Shown here piece by piece: positions 45,918-56,497 of a stretch of DNA of 64,000 bases; position 1 is the first letter of the stretch, and each line of letters opens with the position of its first letter. A program made the position numbers and the translations under genes. Under the pieces are notes generated by a model that was given only the letters and a program-made list of their open reading frames with translations, was not told the DNA's origin and did no database searches. Source of the DNA: Calothrix sp. NIES-4101 (GTDB taxonomy: Bacteria > Cyanobacteriota > Cyanobacteriia > Cyanobacteriales > Nostocaceae); assembly GCA_004296455.1 (NCBI GenBank), contig AP018280.1, positions 4,588,001-4,652,000 on the forward strand, given 5' to 3'.

Positions 45918-48404
45918 ATGAGAAGCATAAGCTTTCTATTAATATTAACAACTGGTTTATTAACACCAGAAATGATGCGATCGGCTATGGCTCAAGTAGT
46001 ATCAGATGGGACTACCAACACCATTGTCAACACCAATGGTAATAATTTTACTATTCTTAATGGTATTGATAAAAGTAATAATTTATTTCACAGCTTTAGT
46101 AGTTTCTCTGTACCAACAGGTGGTGCAGCGATTTTTAATTTAACAAATACACCAAATATTACTACCATTTTTAGCCGGGTCACAGGTGGAAATATTTCTA
46201 ATATTGATGGATTAATTCAAACTCTCAACGCGAATAATTCTGTGAGTTTGTTTTTGATGAATCCCAACGGAATTGTGTTTGGGAAAGATGCCAAATTGGA
46301 TATTGGCGGTTCATTTGTAGGGACGACGGCAAATAGTATTAAATTTGCTGATGGTACAGAATTTAGTGCTGTGAATCCCACTGAAGCACCGTTGTTGACG
46401 ATGAGTGTACCTGTGGGTTTGCAGATGGGAAGTAATGCCGGAGCGATTAATGTGCAGGGACAGGGAAGCCAATTGATCGATATTACTGGCTTTGGTTCAG
46501 CTAGTACCCTGAATACCCCCGCCGGATTACAGGTTGAAGCAAATAATACGCTGGCGTTAATTGGTGATGGGGTCAACTTTTCCGGTGGTGTTGTTACTAC
46601 AGAGAAAGGCGGACATCTAGAACTAGGTAGTGTCAGTGCTGGGAACGTAGAACTCAAGACCACTCCTACAGGTTGGGTTGGCGATTATTCAGCCGTGTCG
46701 CAATTTAACGATATTCATCTGGCACAAGAATCAATACTTGATGCTAGTGGTGGCAATGGCTCAATTCAATTGCAAGGACGAAACATTAGCTTGACTGAGG
46801 GTTCTGCTTTATTGATCCAAAACGTAGGAACACAAGTATCTGGAGGAATTACGGTCAATGCCACAGGCTCTCTTAATCTCACAGGGAATACAGCCAACGG
46901 TCAATTAGGAAGTTTAATGCAAATCAATAACTTAAGCACTGGTCAAACCGGAGATATTACCATCTCTGCCGCAGAGCTATCTCTCCAAGATGGAGCAAGA
47001 CTTATAACTAGAAGACGTAATCAAACAGATGGTGGAAATATTACCGCAAATGTGAAAGGCACGAGCGAGATCAGTGGCTTTAACCTCGCCAATCCAGCCG
47101 TTTATTCTGCACTCGTAACATTTTCAGTAGGTGATGGCAATGCAGGAAACATCGCATTATCCACGGGGAATCTAAGGGTTCTGGATTCGGCTACAATTCT
47201 TTCTATAGCCTTACGCTCTGGAGACACTGGCACAATCCAAGTAAGTGCAGCAGATAAAATAGAAATTGCCGGTTACAACCCGATGGCATTTGCCGAAAGT
47301 TCGCTATCGACCTTTACTCAAGGTTCTGGTAATGCTAATAGCTTAGTCATCAACACCTCTAGATTAGTGGTTCAAGGGGGGGCATCTGTTGGATCTTCTA
47401 CGGTTGCTGCTGGTTCAGCAGGTAGCGTGGAAATTAACGCTTCAGAGTCCATCGATATCCAAGGACATGGTACTGAGAGTAATGCTGGGGTAATCTCTCG
47501 TATCACTTCAAACGCTGAACTTCTTAGTCCAGAGACTCAAGCTGCTTTTATACTACCTGCCATTCCCACTGGTGATGCAGGTTCTCTCATCATTAATACC
47601 CCATCCCTACGCATTACTGATGGGGCGGCTGTGAGCGTCAAAAATGATGGTCCAGGGCTTGCAGGGAATGTGCAGATTAGTGCTAACTCTCTGGTTCTAG
47701 ACAACAAAAGCAGTATTGTTGCTTCTACCGCCTCTGGAAACGGAGGAGATATTCGTTTAAACCTACAAGATCATCTGCTGATGCGCCGCAATAGTCTGAT
47801 TTCTGCCACTGCTACTGGTAGTGGTAATGGCGGCAACGTTACGATTAATTCTCCCGTGATTGTGTCTATTTCTTCAGAAAACAGTGACATCATCGCTAAC
47901 GCTGTGCAAGGGGCAGGTGGGAATATCGCCATTAACACGCAGGGTTTATTTGGTCTAAAATTCCGCGATCAACTCACCCTGGAAAGTGATATTACAGCTA
48001 GTTCTCAATTTGGCATTAACGGTACGGTGGATATTAATAATTTTGGGGTTGATCCAAATTCTGGTTTAGTGGAACTACCAGCAAATGTTACTGACCCGTC
48101 ACAACAAATTGCGACAGGTTGTGCAGACACCAGTAGTAATAGTTTTATTGCCACAGGAAGAGGAGGAATACCACAAAATCCTAGTCAGGAATTGAGGAGC
48201 GATCGCACTTGGTCAGACACACGCGATATCTCTGCATTCCGTCAAACTCAGCCAGTACAAGCGAAAATCCCCACCACCGCAGAAAATCTTGTCCAAGCTA
48301 CTTCTTGGCATCGCAATGCTCAAGGAAAAATTGAATTAGTGGCAGATAAACCTCCTACTCAAGTACAACAAGGATTAACCTGTGCTGCTGTTCCTAAAAG
48401 TTAA
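45918..48404 (+). CDS. TPS2: intact TPS exoprotein (type B, mosaic)
   Basis: 828 residues from the ATG at 45918, aligned with the starts of the paralogues. Signal peptide (FLLILTTGLLTPEMMRSAMA-Q). TPS domain to about residue 180 with NNFTILNG, SRVTGGNISNIDGL, NPNGIVFG and GGSFVGTTANSIKF. The first ~180 residues are almost the same as in type A genes TPS1 and TPS3. The centre then changes to type B (NTLALIGDGVNFSGG, GHLELGSVSAGNVEL), a right-handed beta-helix of Gly/Asn/Ser-rich rungs. The C-terminal ~110 residues are the common end with two Cys (TGCADTSSNSF and LTCAAVPKS). It is expected to be exported by Sec and then by the ShlB transporter to the cell surface. Confidence 0.93.
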   Translation: MRSISFLLILTTGLLTPEMMRSAMAQVVSDGTTNTIVNTNGNNFTILNGIDKSNNLFHSFSSFSVPTGGAAIFNLTNTPNITTIFSRVTGGNISNIDGLIQTLNANNSVSLFLMNPNGIVFGKDAKLDIGGSFVGTTANSIKFADGTEFSAVNPTEAPLLTMSVPVGLQMGSNAGAINVQGQGSQLIDITGFGSASTLNTPAGLQVEANNTLALIGDGVNFSGGVVTTEKGGHLELGSVSAGNVELKTTPTGWVGDYSAVSQFNDIHLAQESILDASGGNGSIQLQGRNISLTEGSALLIQNVGTQVSGGITVNATGSLNLTGNTANGQLGSLMQINNLSTGQTGDITISAAELSLQDGARLITRRRNQTDGGNITANVKGTSEISGFNLANPAVYSALVTFSVGDGNAGNIALSTGNLRVLDSATILSIALRSGDTGTIQVSAADKIEIAGYNPMAFAESSLSTFTQGSGNANSLVINTSRLVVQGGASVGSSTVAAGSAGSVEINASESIDIQGHGTESNAGVISRITSNAELLSPETQAAFILPAIPTGDAGSLIINTPSLRITDGAAVSVKNDGPGLAGNVQISANSLVLDNKSSIVASTASGNGGDIRLNLQDHLLMRRNSLISATATGSGNGGNVTINSPVIVSISSENSDIIANAVQGAGGNIAINTQGLFGLKFRDQLTLESDITASSQFGINGTVDINNFGVDPNSGLVELPANVTDPSQQIATGCADTSSNSFIATGRGGIPQNPSQELRSDRTWSDTRDISAFRQTQPVQAKIPTTAENLVQATSWHRNAQGKIELVADKPPTQVQQGLTCAAVPKS

Positions 48405-48480
48405 TTAAAGTTAATCATGTTATTAAAAAATGTCATTTAGGGAACTATAGATTTAAATCAGGTGGAGGAAATTTTTGCTA

Positions 48481-51367
48481 ATGAAAGCCGTACCTTTTCT
48501 ATTAATATTAATAACTGGATTATTAACACCAGGGATAATGCGATCGGCTATGGCTCAAGTCATATCCGATGGAACTACCAACACCATTGTCAACTCAATT
48601 GGTAATAATTTTACTATTCTTAACGGCATAGATAAAGGTAATAATTTATGGCTCTTCAGTTCTTTTTATGGAAAACTTAGCTAAAAATCCTTGAAAGCCT
48701 TATTACATAGGAATTTAGCCTCAAAAAGTATCATAGTTGCTTGTAATCATTGTTTTGTAAGGGTTTTACTGCAAAAAAACCTCAAGCTCCATAAAACTTG
48801 CCGAAGAGCCTAATTTATTTCATAGCTTTAGTAGTTTCTCTGTACCAACAGGTGGCGCAGCGATTTTTAATTTAACAAATACACCAAATATTACAACTAT
48901 ATTTAGTCGGGTTACAGGTGGAAATATTTCTAATATTGATGGATTAATTCAAACTCTCAACGCGAATAATTCTGTGAGTTTGTTTTTGATGAATCCCAAC
49001 GGAATTATGTTTGGGCAAAATGCCAAATTGGATATTGGCGGTTCATTTGTCGGGACGACGGCGAATAGTATTAAATTTGCTGATGGTACAGAATTTAGTG
49101 CTGTGAATCCCACTGAAGCACCGTTGTTGACGATGAGTGTACCTGTGGGTTTGCAGATGGGAAGTAATGCCGGAGCGATCGCAGTACAAGGAGCACCTGC
49201 CAACAATTTCTTCTTTCGGATGCCAACATTATCAACAGCACCAAATCAAACGTTGGCACTGATTGGGGGACAAGTCAATATCAATAGTGCCAACATATCT
49301 GCACCGGATAGCCGTGTGGAGTTGTGGGCGATGCAAAATGGCACGGTGAATATACCCACCTCTGGTAACTGGCAATTGGCGAGTTCATCTTCATCGCCAA
49401 CCTGGGGCAATATTATCTTGCGACAATCCTCCTATATCAACACCAGTGGGGCAACGGGAGGAGCAATTAATATCCGGGGGCGGGGATTAACCCTGCAAGA
49501 TGGCTCACATATAGAATCCTCTACTGGTGCGAATGGGCAAGGACAGGGTATCACCGTCAAGACCACAGAATTTGTGGATTTACTGGGTGTCTCGCATCCC
49601 GATAATGCAGCTTTTCTAGGCTTAAGCACCAGTGTAAAAGGGAGTGGAGCCACTGCCGGAAATACCACAATTGATACTCAACAATTGCGCCTTGCCAATG
49701 GAGGATGGATAAGCTCCTTTAACCTTGGTATTGACTCTTTGACCTTCTCACCGATCAATAATGCCAAAACAGGGGACATCACAGTCCATGCCACCGATGT
49801 AGAACTGAGTGGTTATGCACCATTCCGCGTTCCAATTGCAGGAAACACTTTTCTAATAAGTGCAATTGGAACGATTATTTTCGGAGGACAACAGAATGAA
49901 AGTGGTGCCATTACAGTAGAGGCTGAGCGGGTACGGCTGCTAGATGGGGGACGTATCAGCACCGATTTGTTTGGTGCTTTCTCCCCTGTAACTGGCAAAG
50001 CTGGGGATATTTCCGTGACAGCAACTCAAAGCCTCGATATTCGTGGTACAAACCCGGACAATGGTACCAGTGCGATCATCAGTTCAATTCAAAACTTGGC
50101 TGATGGTCAAGGAGGTAATGTAACAATTAACACAGGTCAACTCGCTCTCACCAACGGTGGAACTATCTCCAGTCAGATTACAGGCAGTCCAATCGCTGCG
50201 CTTGCAGGTAGAGGCACAGCAGGAAATATCACGATTCAAGCCACTGATGTGCAGGTTAGCGATCCCGTGGTTGATCTTCTTGGTAATGCCCCCAGTGGTA
50301 TCACTGTAGCAGTAGGGCAAAATTCCACAGGTCAGGGAGGCAATATTAACTTGACAGCCGATAACTTGCGCGCCTTCAATGGTGGACAAATTACCTCCTC
50401 CACAGATGGCAAAGGTGCGGCAGGTAATGTCAACTTGCAAGTCAAAAATATCACCGTAGAGGGTAATTCCCAACCCTTAACTGATGGTCGCATTCTCCCA
50501 AGTAGTATTACAGCAGCTTCTACTACCACCTCTGATGCGGGTTCAGTTAATCTAGTGGTAGATCAACTCAACGTTCTTGATAATGGGCAAATTTCCGTCA
50601 GTAATACAGGTGGCGGTAATGCAGGTAACTTGTTAGTCAATGCCAACCAAATCAAGCTGGAAAGAGGAGGCAGTCTAGTTTCGGAAGTTTCCGCAGGCGA
50701 TCGCGGTAATATTACTCTCAATACGGATGTTCTATTAATGCGTTATGGGAGTCACATCAACACCAATGCCACAGGTACAGCCACAGGTGGCAATATCACC
50801 ATTAATGCACCGATTATTATTGGTTTAGAAAACAGCGATATTACTGCCAATGCCATTCAAGGGGCTGGTGGGAATATTGATATTCAAACTCAGGGTTTAT
50901 TTGGACTAGAATTCCGCGATCAACTAACCCTGGAAAGTGACATTACAGCGAGTTCCCAATTTGGAGTTAGTGGCACAGTAGATATTAATAACTTTGGTGT
51001 TGATCCAAATTCTGGTTTAGTCGAATTACCCGTAAATCTAACAGACCCGTCACAGCAAATTGCCGCAGGTTGTGTAGATAGCAGTGGTAGTAGTTTTATC
51101 GCCACCGGAAGAGGAGGAATACCCCAAAATCCCAGTCAGGAATTGAGGAGCGATCGCACTTGGTCTGATGTCCGTGATATCTCTGCATTCCGCCAAACTC
51201 AGCCAGTACAAGCGAAAATCTCCACCACTCCAGAAGCCCCCACAGAAACTTTTACTCAAGCTACTTCTTGGCATCGCAACCCTCAAGGAAAAATTGAATT
51301 AGTTGCAGATAAACCTTCTACTAATATGCAAAAAGCATTAACCTGTGCTGCTGTCCCTAAAAGTTAA
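48481..51367 (+). pseudogene. TPS3: TPS exoprotein (type A) broken by a MITE
   Basis: Starts at ATG 48481 with the usual leader and signal peptide (ending SAMAQ). A 161-bp element at 48650-48810 ends translation after about 67 codons. Joining 48481-48649 to 48819-51367 gives an uninterrupted frame of 905 codons plus stop. The remainder (open from 48974) lacks signal peptide and half of the TPS domain, so it should not be secreted. The type A centre (ISAPDSRVELWAMQNG, AINIRGRGLTLQDGS) and standard C-terminus are intact. Long stretches near 48985-49275 are the same in DNA as 42061-42351 of TPS1. Confidence 0.92.
48650..48810. mobile_element. ISL3-like MITE, 161 bp
   Basis: Inverted ends GGCTCTTC...TATGGA and its complement, with a perfect 8-bp target duplication TAATTTAT at 48642-48649 and 48811-48818. 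GGCTCTTC ends and 8-bp duplications are features of the ISL3 family. It has no coding capacity and must have been moved by an ISL3 transposase supplied elsewhere. Confidence 0.9.
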
Positions 51368-51432
51368 TCATGTTATTAAAAATTTGATTTAGGGAACTAT
51401 GAGTTTAACTCAGGTGGAGGAAATTTTTGCTA

Positions 51433-53931
51433 ATGAAAACCATAACCTTTCTATTAATATTAACAACTGGTTTATTAACACCAGGGATAATGCGATCGGC
51501 TATGGCTCAAATAGCATCCGATGGGACTACCAACACCATTGTCAACCCAAGTGGGAATAATTTTACTATTCTTAATGGTATTGAAAAAGGTAATAACTTA
51601 TTTCACAGCTTCAGCAATTTTTCTGTACCCACAAGTGGTGCAGCTATTTTTGATTTAACAAATACGCCAAATATTACTACTATTTTTAGCCGAGTTACAG
51701 GTGGAAATATTTCTAATATTGATGGACTAATTCAAACTCTCAACGCGAATAATTCTGTGAGTTTGTTTTTAATGAATCCCAACGGAATTATGTTTGGGCA
51801 AAATGCCAAATTGGATATTGGCGGTTCATTTGTAGGGACGACAGCAAATAGTATTAAGTTTAGCGATGGTACAGAATTTAGTGCAGTTGATTCAAATACA
51901 ACTCCTTTATTGACTATGAATGTCCCTGTCGGCTTGCAGATGGGCAGTAATCCTGGTGCAATTACCGTCGAAAACACCGGACATCTTATCACCATAGGCT
52001 TTTTTGCCCCCGCCGATCGCAGCAACAATCCCATCGGGTTACAAGTTGGGGCAGGCAATACCTTAGCACTGATTGGTGGAGCCGTGAACTTCTCTAGTGG
52101 CATTGTTACCACAAATGGGGGGGGACATCTAGAAGTTGGAAGTGTTAGTGCTGGGCAAGTCAAACTTAACTCCACTTCTACAGGGTTGGTTGGGGATTAT
52201 TCAGCAGTCAAGCAATTCAACGATATTAATTTGGCACAACAATCTTTGTTAGATGCCAGTGGTAGTGGTGGCTCAATCCAATTACAAGGACGGAATATTA
52301 GCTTCGCAGAAGGTTCTGGTGCCTTGCTACAAAACTTTGGTACACAACAATCTTCTCAGGGCATTACTATCAACGCTACTGGGTCGATTAACCTAAGTGG
52401 AAATACATCCTATGGCAAATTAGGGAGCCTCATCCAAATCGATAATTTAGGCATCACACAAACGGGTGATATCAACCTCTCCGCCGCACAGTTATCCCTC
52501 AAAGATGGGGCACACATCCATAACTGGACATTTACGCCAATACCTGGTGGCAATATTACAGCCAATGTTGCAGGTGCGATCGCTATCGAAGGTTTTGCCC
52601 CAACTAATCCTCTCGTTTCAACTTCAATCACATCCATCACATTGAATTCCGGCAAAGCAGGTGATATTACTATTTCAAGTGATAACTTAAGAATTCTGAA
52701 TAGTGGTAGTATCAGCACCATATCCACAGGCTCAGGGCAAGCAGGAATTTTAAGATTCAATGTAGCAGATTTGGTCGAAATTGCTGGTAATAATCCCTTT
52801 ACAGCATTATCAAGTTCAGTAATTTCATCGGCTAGTAACACAGGAGATTCTGGTAGTACGTTCATCAACACATCTAGATTAGTGATTCGAGATAGTGGAA
52901 TACTAGGGTCTAGCACGGTTGCATCAGGTGCAGCAGGTAGCGTGACAGTTAATGCTTCGGAATCCGTAGATGTTAGAGGTAAAGGCAGTGGATCAATTCT
53001 TCCTGCCCGCATTGCCTCAAGTGCCGAAATTCTCGATCCAGTTACTCAAGCTATCCTTGGACTTCTTGCCATTCCTACCGGTAATGCAGGCTCTCTAAGC
53101 ATTGACACCCCATTGTTGCGTGTCACAGATGGGGGATTTGTCACTGTCAAAAATGATGGACCAGGTAAAGCAGGAGATTTGCAGATTAATGCCAACTCAA
53201 TTTTCTTAAACAATCAAGGTAGTATAACCGCATCGACAGCTTCTGGCGATGGAGGAAATATTAGATTAAAGTTGCAAGATTATTTGTTGATGCGTCAAGA
53301 GAGCCTTATTTCCGCCACTGCCAATGGTGATGGTGATGGTGGCAATTTATCAATTAACGTACCGATCGCCGTTGGGTTAGAAAATAGCGACATCATTGCT
53401 AACGCCGTGGAAGGTCGTGGCGGTAACATTAACATTACTACGCAAGGGATTATTGGTCTAGCATTTCGCAATACCCTCACTCCCCGCATAGACCAAACAA
53501 ATGACATTACTGCAAGTTCCCAGTTTAATGTCAATGGCGATGTACAAATTAATAACTTTGGTGTTAATCCAAATTCTGGTTTAGTTGAACTACCAGGGAA
53601 TGTTACCGACCCGTCACAAAAAATTGCTACAGGTTGTGCTGATACGAGTGGTAGTAGTTTTATCGCCACAGGCAGGGGTGGAATACCGCAAAATCCCAGT
53701 CAAGAAGTGAGGAGCGATCGCACTTGGTCTGATATTCGTGATATCTCTGCATTCCGCCAAAATCAGCCAGTACAAGCAAAAATCTCCACCACTCCAGAAG
53801 TCCCCACAGAAACTTTTACTCAAGCTACTTCTTGGCATCGCAATGCTCAAGGAAAAATTGAATTAGTTGCTGATAAAGTTTCTACTAATATGCAAAAAGC
53901 ATTAACCTGTGCTGCTGTTCCTAAAAGTTAA
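51433..53931 (+). CDS. TPS4: intact TPS exoprotein (type B)
   Basis: 832 residues from the ATG at 51433. Signal peptide ending SAMAQ; TPS domain with NNFTILNG, FSRVTGGNISNIDGL and NPNGIMFG. The centre is type B (NTLALIGGAVNFSSG, GGHLEVGSVSAGQVKL, GDYSAVKQFNDI). Unlike TPS2 its TPS domain differs after about residue 145 (SAVDSNTTPLLTMNVPVG), and its distal part has the variant AFRNTLTPRIDQTNDI also found in TPS6. C-terminus with two Cys and AAVPKS as in all paralogues. Secreted, probably a surface fibre or adhesin; no receptor or toxin domain is recognised. Confidence 0.93.
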   Translation: MKTITFLLILTTGLLTPGIMRSAMAQIASDGTTNTIVNPSGNNFTILNGIEKGNNLFHSFSNFSVPTSGAAIFDLTNTPNITTIFSRVTGGNISNIDGLIQTLNANNSVSLFLMNPNGIMFGQNAKLDIGGSFVGTTANSIKFSDGTEFSAVDSNTTPLLTMNVPVGLQMGSNPGAITVENTGHLITIGFFAPADRSNNPIGLQVGAGNTLALIGGAVNFSSGIVTTNGGGHLEVGSVSAGQVKLNSTSTGLVGDYSAVKQFNDINLAQQSLLDASGSGGSIQLQGRNISFAEGSGALLQNFGTQQSSQGITINATGSINLSGNTSYGKLGSLIQIDNLGITQTGDINLSAAQLSLKDGAHIHNWTFTPIPGGNITANVAGAIAIEGFAPTNPLVSTSITSITLNSGKAGDITISSDNLRILNSGSISTISTGSGQAGILRFNVADLVEIAGNNPFTALSSSVISSASNTGDSGSTFINTSRLVIRDSGILGSSTVASGAAGSVTVNASESVDVRGKGSGSILPARIASSAEILDPVTQAILGLLAIPTGNAGSLSIDTPLLRVTDGGFVTVKNDGPGKAGDLQINANSIFLNNQGSITASTASGDGGNIRLKLQDYLLMRQESLISATANGDGDGGNLSINVPIAVGLENSDIIANAVEGRGGNINITTQGIIGLAFRNTLTPRIDQTNDITASSQFNVNGDVQINNFGVNPNSGLVELPGNVTDPSQKIATGCADTSGSSFIATGRGGIPQNPSQEVRSDRTWSDIRDISAFRQNQPVQAKISTTPEVPTETFTQATSWHRNAQGKIELVADKVSTNMQKALTCAAVPKS

Positions 53932-54556
53932 TCATGTTATTAAAAATTTCATTTAGGGAACTATAGGTTTAAATCAGGTGTGCGATTCGTTGGGTAGAAA
54001 CTAACCTTGAAAAGGGTGGAGGATTACCCGCAAAGTTACTTAGTAACTTTAACAATTTGATAGTCATATGGGTGAGGTTTGAAACCAAGTCCCATCCTCC
54101 AGGTGCGGGAGTGAAAGCACACAGAGCGCAGTCTCGAACTGTGTCCCCCAAGGTAGCGACTAGCCATCAATCCTTGAAGCGGGGGTGAAAGGTGTTAAAT
54201 ACTGGAAGCCTAATCTGGTATACATCAAGCAGGAGTTCATGAGTAGGAACACGAAGGTATGTTTGAACCATCGTCAGGAATAACCAGCGTAATCAGGCTG
54301 AAACGCTGGGAGTCCCAAAAGGGCAAGGATAATGGGGAGTTGGCAAGGTCCTGGGTGTCCAACAAGCACTTCCTCTAAACCCGGTGGATAGTACCGCTCT
54401 AAAAACTCAAACAATGACTATTAGAAACGAAGTAACCTCTCGTATGTTCTCAATCTCTAATAATTGAGTAGGTGCTAACTAATACTACGAGTAGGCAAGA
54501 TTGATTCAAAAGCAAACGCCTCACTGTAATGGTGAGGATAGGCAGACAGAATCACG

Positions 54557-56404
54557 GTGATTTGGAAGATGAAGTTTCCAGTAGCAGTAAATATGTCTAA
54601 TACGAGTTTTAAGACTACGGGGGAATGGCGCTCTATCAACTGGCGAAAGCTGGAGCGTAGAGTGTATAAGCTGCAAAAGAGAATTTATCGAGCCTCTCAA
54701 CGTGGCGATGTAAAAGCATATCGCAGACTCCAAAAAACCTTGATGAATTCTTGGTCAGCAAGAGCATTAGCGGTTCGTAGAGTTACCCAGGATAATAAAG
54801 GGAAAAAGACGGCTGGTGTGGATGGTGTTAAGTCGCTGACCCCAAAACAACGTCTAGCCCTAATCGATAAACTAAAACTGGGTTCTAAGGTTAACCCGAC
54901 TAGGCGTGTATGGATTCCCAAGCCTGGAAAGGATGAGAAAAGACCTTTAGGTATACCTACAATGAAAGACCGAGCCTTGCAAGCGCTCACCCTACAAGCC
55001 TTAGAGCCGGAATGGGAAGCGCGATTTGAACCTAACTCATATGGGTTCAGAGCCGGAAGGTCATGTCATGATGCAATCGAGGCAATATTCAATTGCATCA
55101 GGTATAAACCAAAATTTGTGCTTGATGCTGATATAGCAAGTTGTTTTGACCGCATCGACCACTCGGCACTGCTTAAAAAACTTTCGACATCCCCTACCAT
55201 TCGCCGTCAAATACGAGCTTGGTTGAAAGCGGGGGTAATAGACGGTAAGCAGTTGTTTCCAACATCGGAGGGAACGCCCCAAGGCGGCACTAATTCGCCA
55301 CTTTTGGCAAATATTGCCCTCCACGGCATGGAAAACCGAATCAAACAAGCCTTTCCAAAAGGTACAATCCTCAAAAAAGGTAAATATTCTGGTTATCAAC
55401 CAGGAGCGATGTTGATTAGGTACGCCGACGACCTGGTGATTCTTCATGAAGATATAACCGTCGTCCAAAAATGCCGTGAAATCATGGAGGAATGGTTAAA
55501 GGACTATGGCTTGGAATTAAAGCCCAGTAAAACAAGATTGATACATACCCTATCAACATATGAAGGGCAAAAACCAGGATTTGATTTTCTTGGTTTTAAT
55601 ATACGTCAATTCTCCAAAGGAAAACACCATACAGGTAAAAATACCAAAGGGGAAAAACTAGGCTTTAAAACCATCATCACCCCAAGTCAAGAAAAAGTTA
55701 AGGCACATTATGACCATTTAGCTCGTGTAATTGATGCTCATAAAGCAGCACCTCAAGCGGCGCTCATTAAACAATTAAACCCGATTATTCGGGGTTGGGC
55801 TAATTACTTTGCTACCGTCATCAGCAAGGAAATCTATGCATTTTTAGATAACCTGGTTTACCTAAAACTAGTCTCTTGGGCAAAATTCCGTCACCCCAAA
55901 AAATCATGCTTTTGGGTGTCAAAGAAATATTGGCACTCAATAGACGGTGATAACTGGGTATTCGCAACCAAGGAAGCAGGAGAAAACCAAGTCCGGTTAC
56001 TTGACCATACCCGCATTAAAATAGCGCGGCATATAAAGGTTATTGGCGTTGCTTCCCCATACGATGGGAATTTGATTTATTGGAGTACAAGAATGGGTAA
56101 CAACCCGGAAATGCCCAAAAGGGTGGCTTCACTCTTGAAATGGCAAAAAGGGAAATGTGCCCACTGTGGTTTGTTCTTCCGTGAAAACGATGTGATGGAA
56201 ATTGACCATATCATCCCAAAATCGCAAGGTGGTAAGGATGAATATAAAAATTGGCAACTTCTACACAGGCATTGCCACGATACAAAGACTGCTGAGGATA
56301 GTAGTCCCGGCACTCAATCTGGTTGTAATAGTACCAAGCCTAAACCACCCTCCGAACTAAATTGGTTTTGGGAAGAGGATATGTTGGTAATGAGGTATAC
56401 CTGA
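54557..56404 (+). CDS. Group II intron reverse transcriptase/maturase with HNH endonuclease
   Basis: 615 residues from GTG 54557; in-frame ATGs 4 and 12 codons later are possible starts. RT motifs in order: RRVWIPKPGKDEKRPLGIPT, ALEPEWEARFEPNSYGFR, VLDADIASCFDRIDH, TPQGGTNSPLLANIAL, IRYADDLVI (YADD active site), FDFLGFNI. The maturase (X) domain follows with IIRGWANYFATV. The C-terminus has an HNH nuclease (CAHCGLFF, EIDHIIPKSQGG, LLHRHCHDTKT). All catalytic residues are visible, so the intron is probably both splicing- and mobility-competent. The layout is that of chloroplast-like group II introns common in cyanobacteria. Confidence 0.95.
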   Translation: MIWKMKFPVAVNMSNTSFKTTGEWRSINWRKLERRVYKLQKRIYRASQRGDVKAYRRLQKTLMNSWSARALAVRRVTQDNKGKKTAGVDGVKSLTPKQRLALIDKLKLGSKVNPTRRVWIPKPGKDEKRPLGIPTMKDRALQALTLQALEPEWEARFEPNSYGFRAGRSCHDAIEAIFNCIRYKPKFVLDADIASCFDRIDHSALLKKLSTSPTIRRQIRAWLKAGVIDGKQLFPTSEGTPQGGTNSPLLANIALHGMENRIKQAFPKGTILKKGKYSGYQPGAMLIRYADDLVILHEDITVVQKCREIMEEWLKDYGLELKPSKTRLIHTLSTYEGQKPGFDFLGFNIRQFSKGKHHTGKNTKGEKLGFKTIITPSQEKVKAHYDHLARVIDAHKAAPQAALIKQLNPIIRGWANYFATVISKEIYAFLDNLVYLKLVSWAKFRHPKKSCFWVSKKYWHSIDGDNWVFATKEAGENQVRLLDHTRIKIARHIKVIGVASPYDGNLIYWSTRMGNNPEMPKRVASLLKWQKGKCAHCGLFFRENDVMEIDHIIPKSQGGKDEYKNWQLLHRHCHDTKTAEDSSPGTQSGCNSTKPKPPSELNWFWEEDMLVMRYT

Positions 56405-56423
56405 CAAGTACCAATTCACTGAG

Positions 56424-56497
56424 GAGCCGTGTGAATTTAACGGTTCAAGCACGGTTTTGGAGAGCAGTGGTTCCCGTGAGGGAATCACTGACTTTAC
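56424..56497 (+). ncRNA. Group II intron domains V and VI
   Basis: Domain V is 34 nt (56424-56457): outer stem GAGCCGTG/CACGGTTT with the AGC triad, a 2-nt AG bulge, inner stem TGAATT/GGTTCA and a TAAC loop. Domain VI follows with the stem AGTGGTTCCC/GGGAATCACT closed by GTGA. A candidate branch-point A lies at 56491, close to the 3' end. Confidence 0.88.

Larger units (their letters stand above)
53980..56497 (+). mobile_element. Group II intron with maturase, about 2.52 kb
   Basis: 5' end GTGCG (consensus GUGYG) at 53980 and 3' end AC at 56497. Between them are a ~575-base structured 5' part, an intron-encoded protein, and domains V and VI. It interrupts the duplicated leader between TCAGGT and the ribosome-binding site of TPS5. 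It therefore sits in the same transcript orientation as the exoprotein genes and can be spliced out of their mRNA. Confidence 0.92.

Noticed and set aside
54465-54500. 16-base identity (GCTAACTAATACTACG) between the group II intron and the TPS1 ISs
   Set aside because: Single short AT-rich match without extension on either side; probably chance.
54557-56404. Diversity-generating retroelement reverse transcriptase, with the FGE-fold protein at 21737 as target
   Set aside because: The RT carries maturase and HNH domains and is followed by group II domain V; no template/variable repeat pair was seen, and the FGE-fold gene is 33 kb away.
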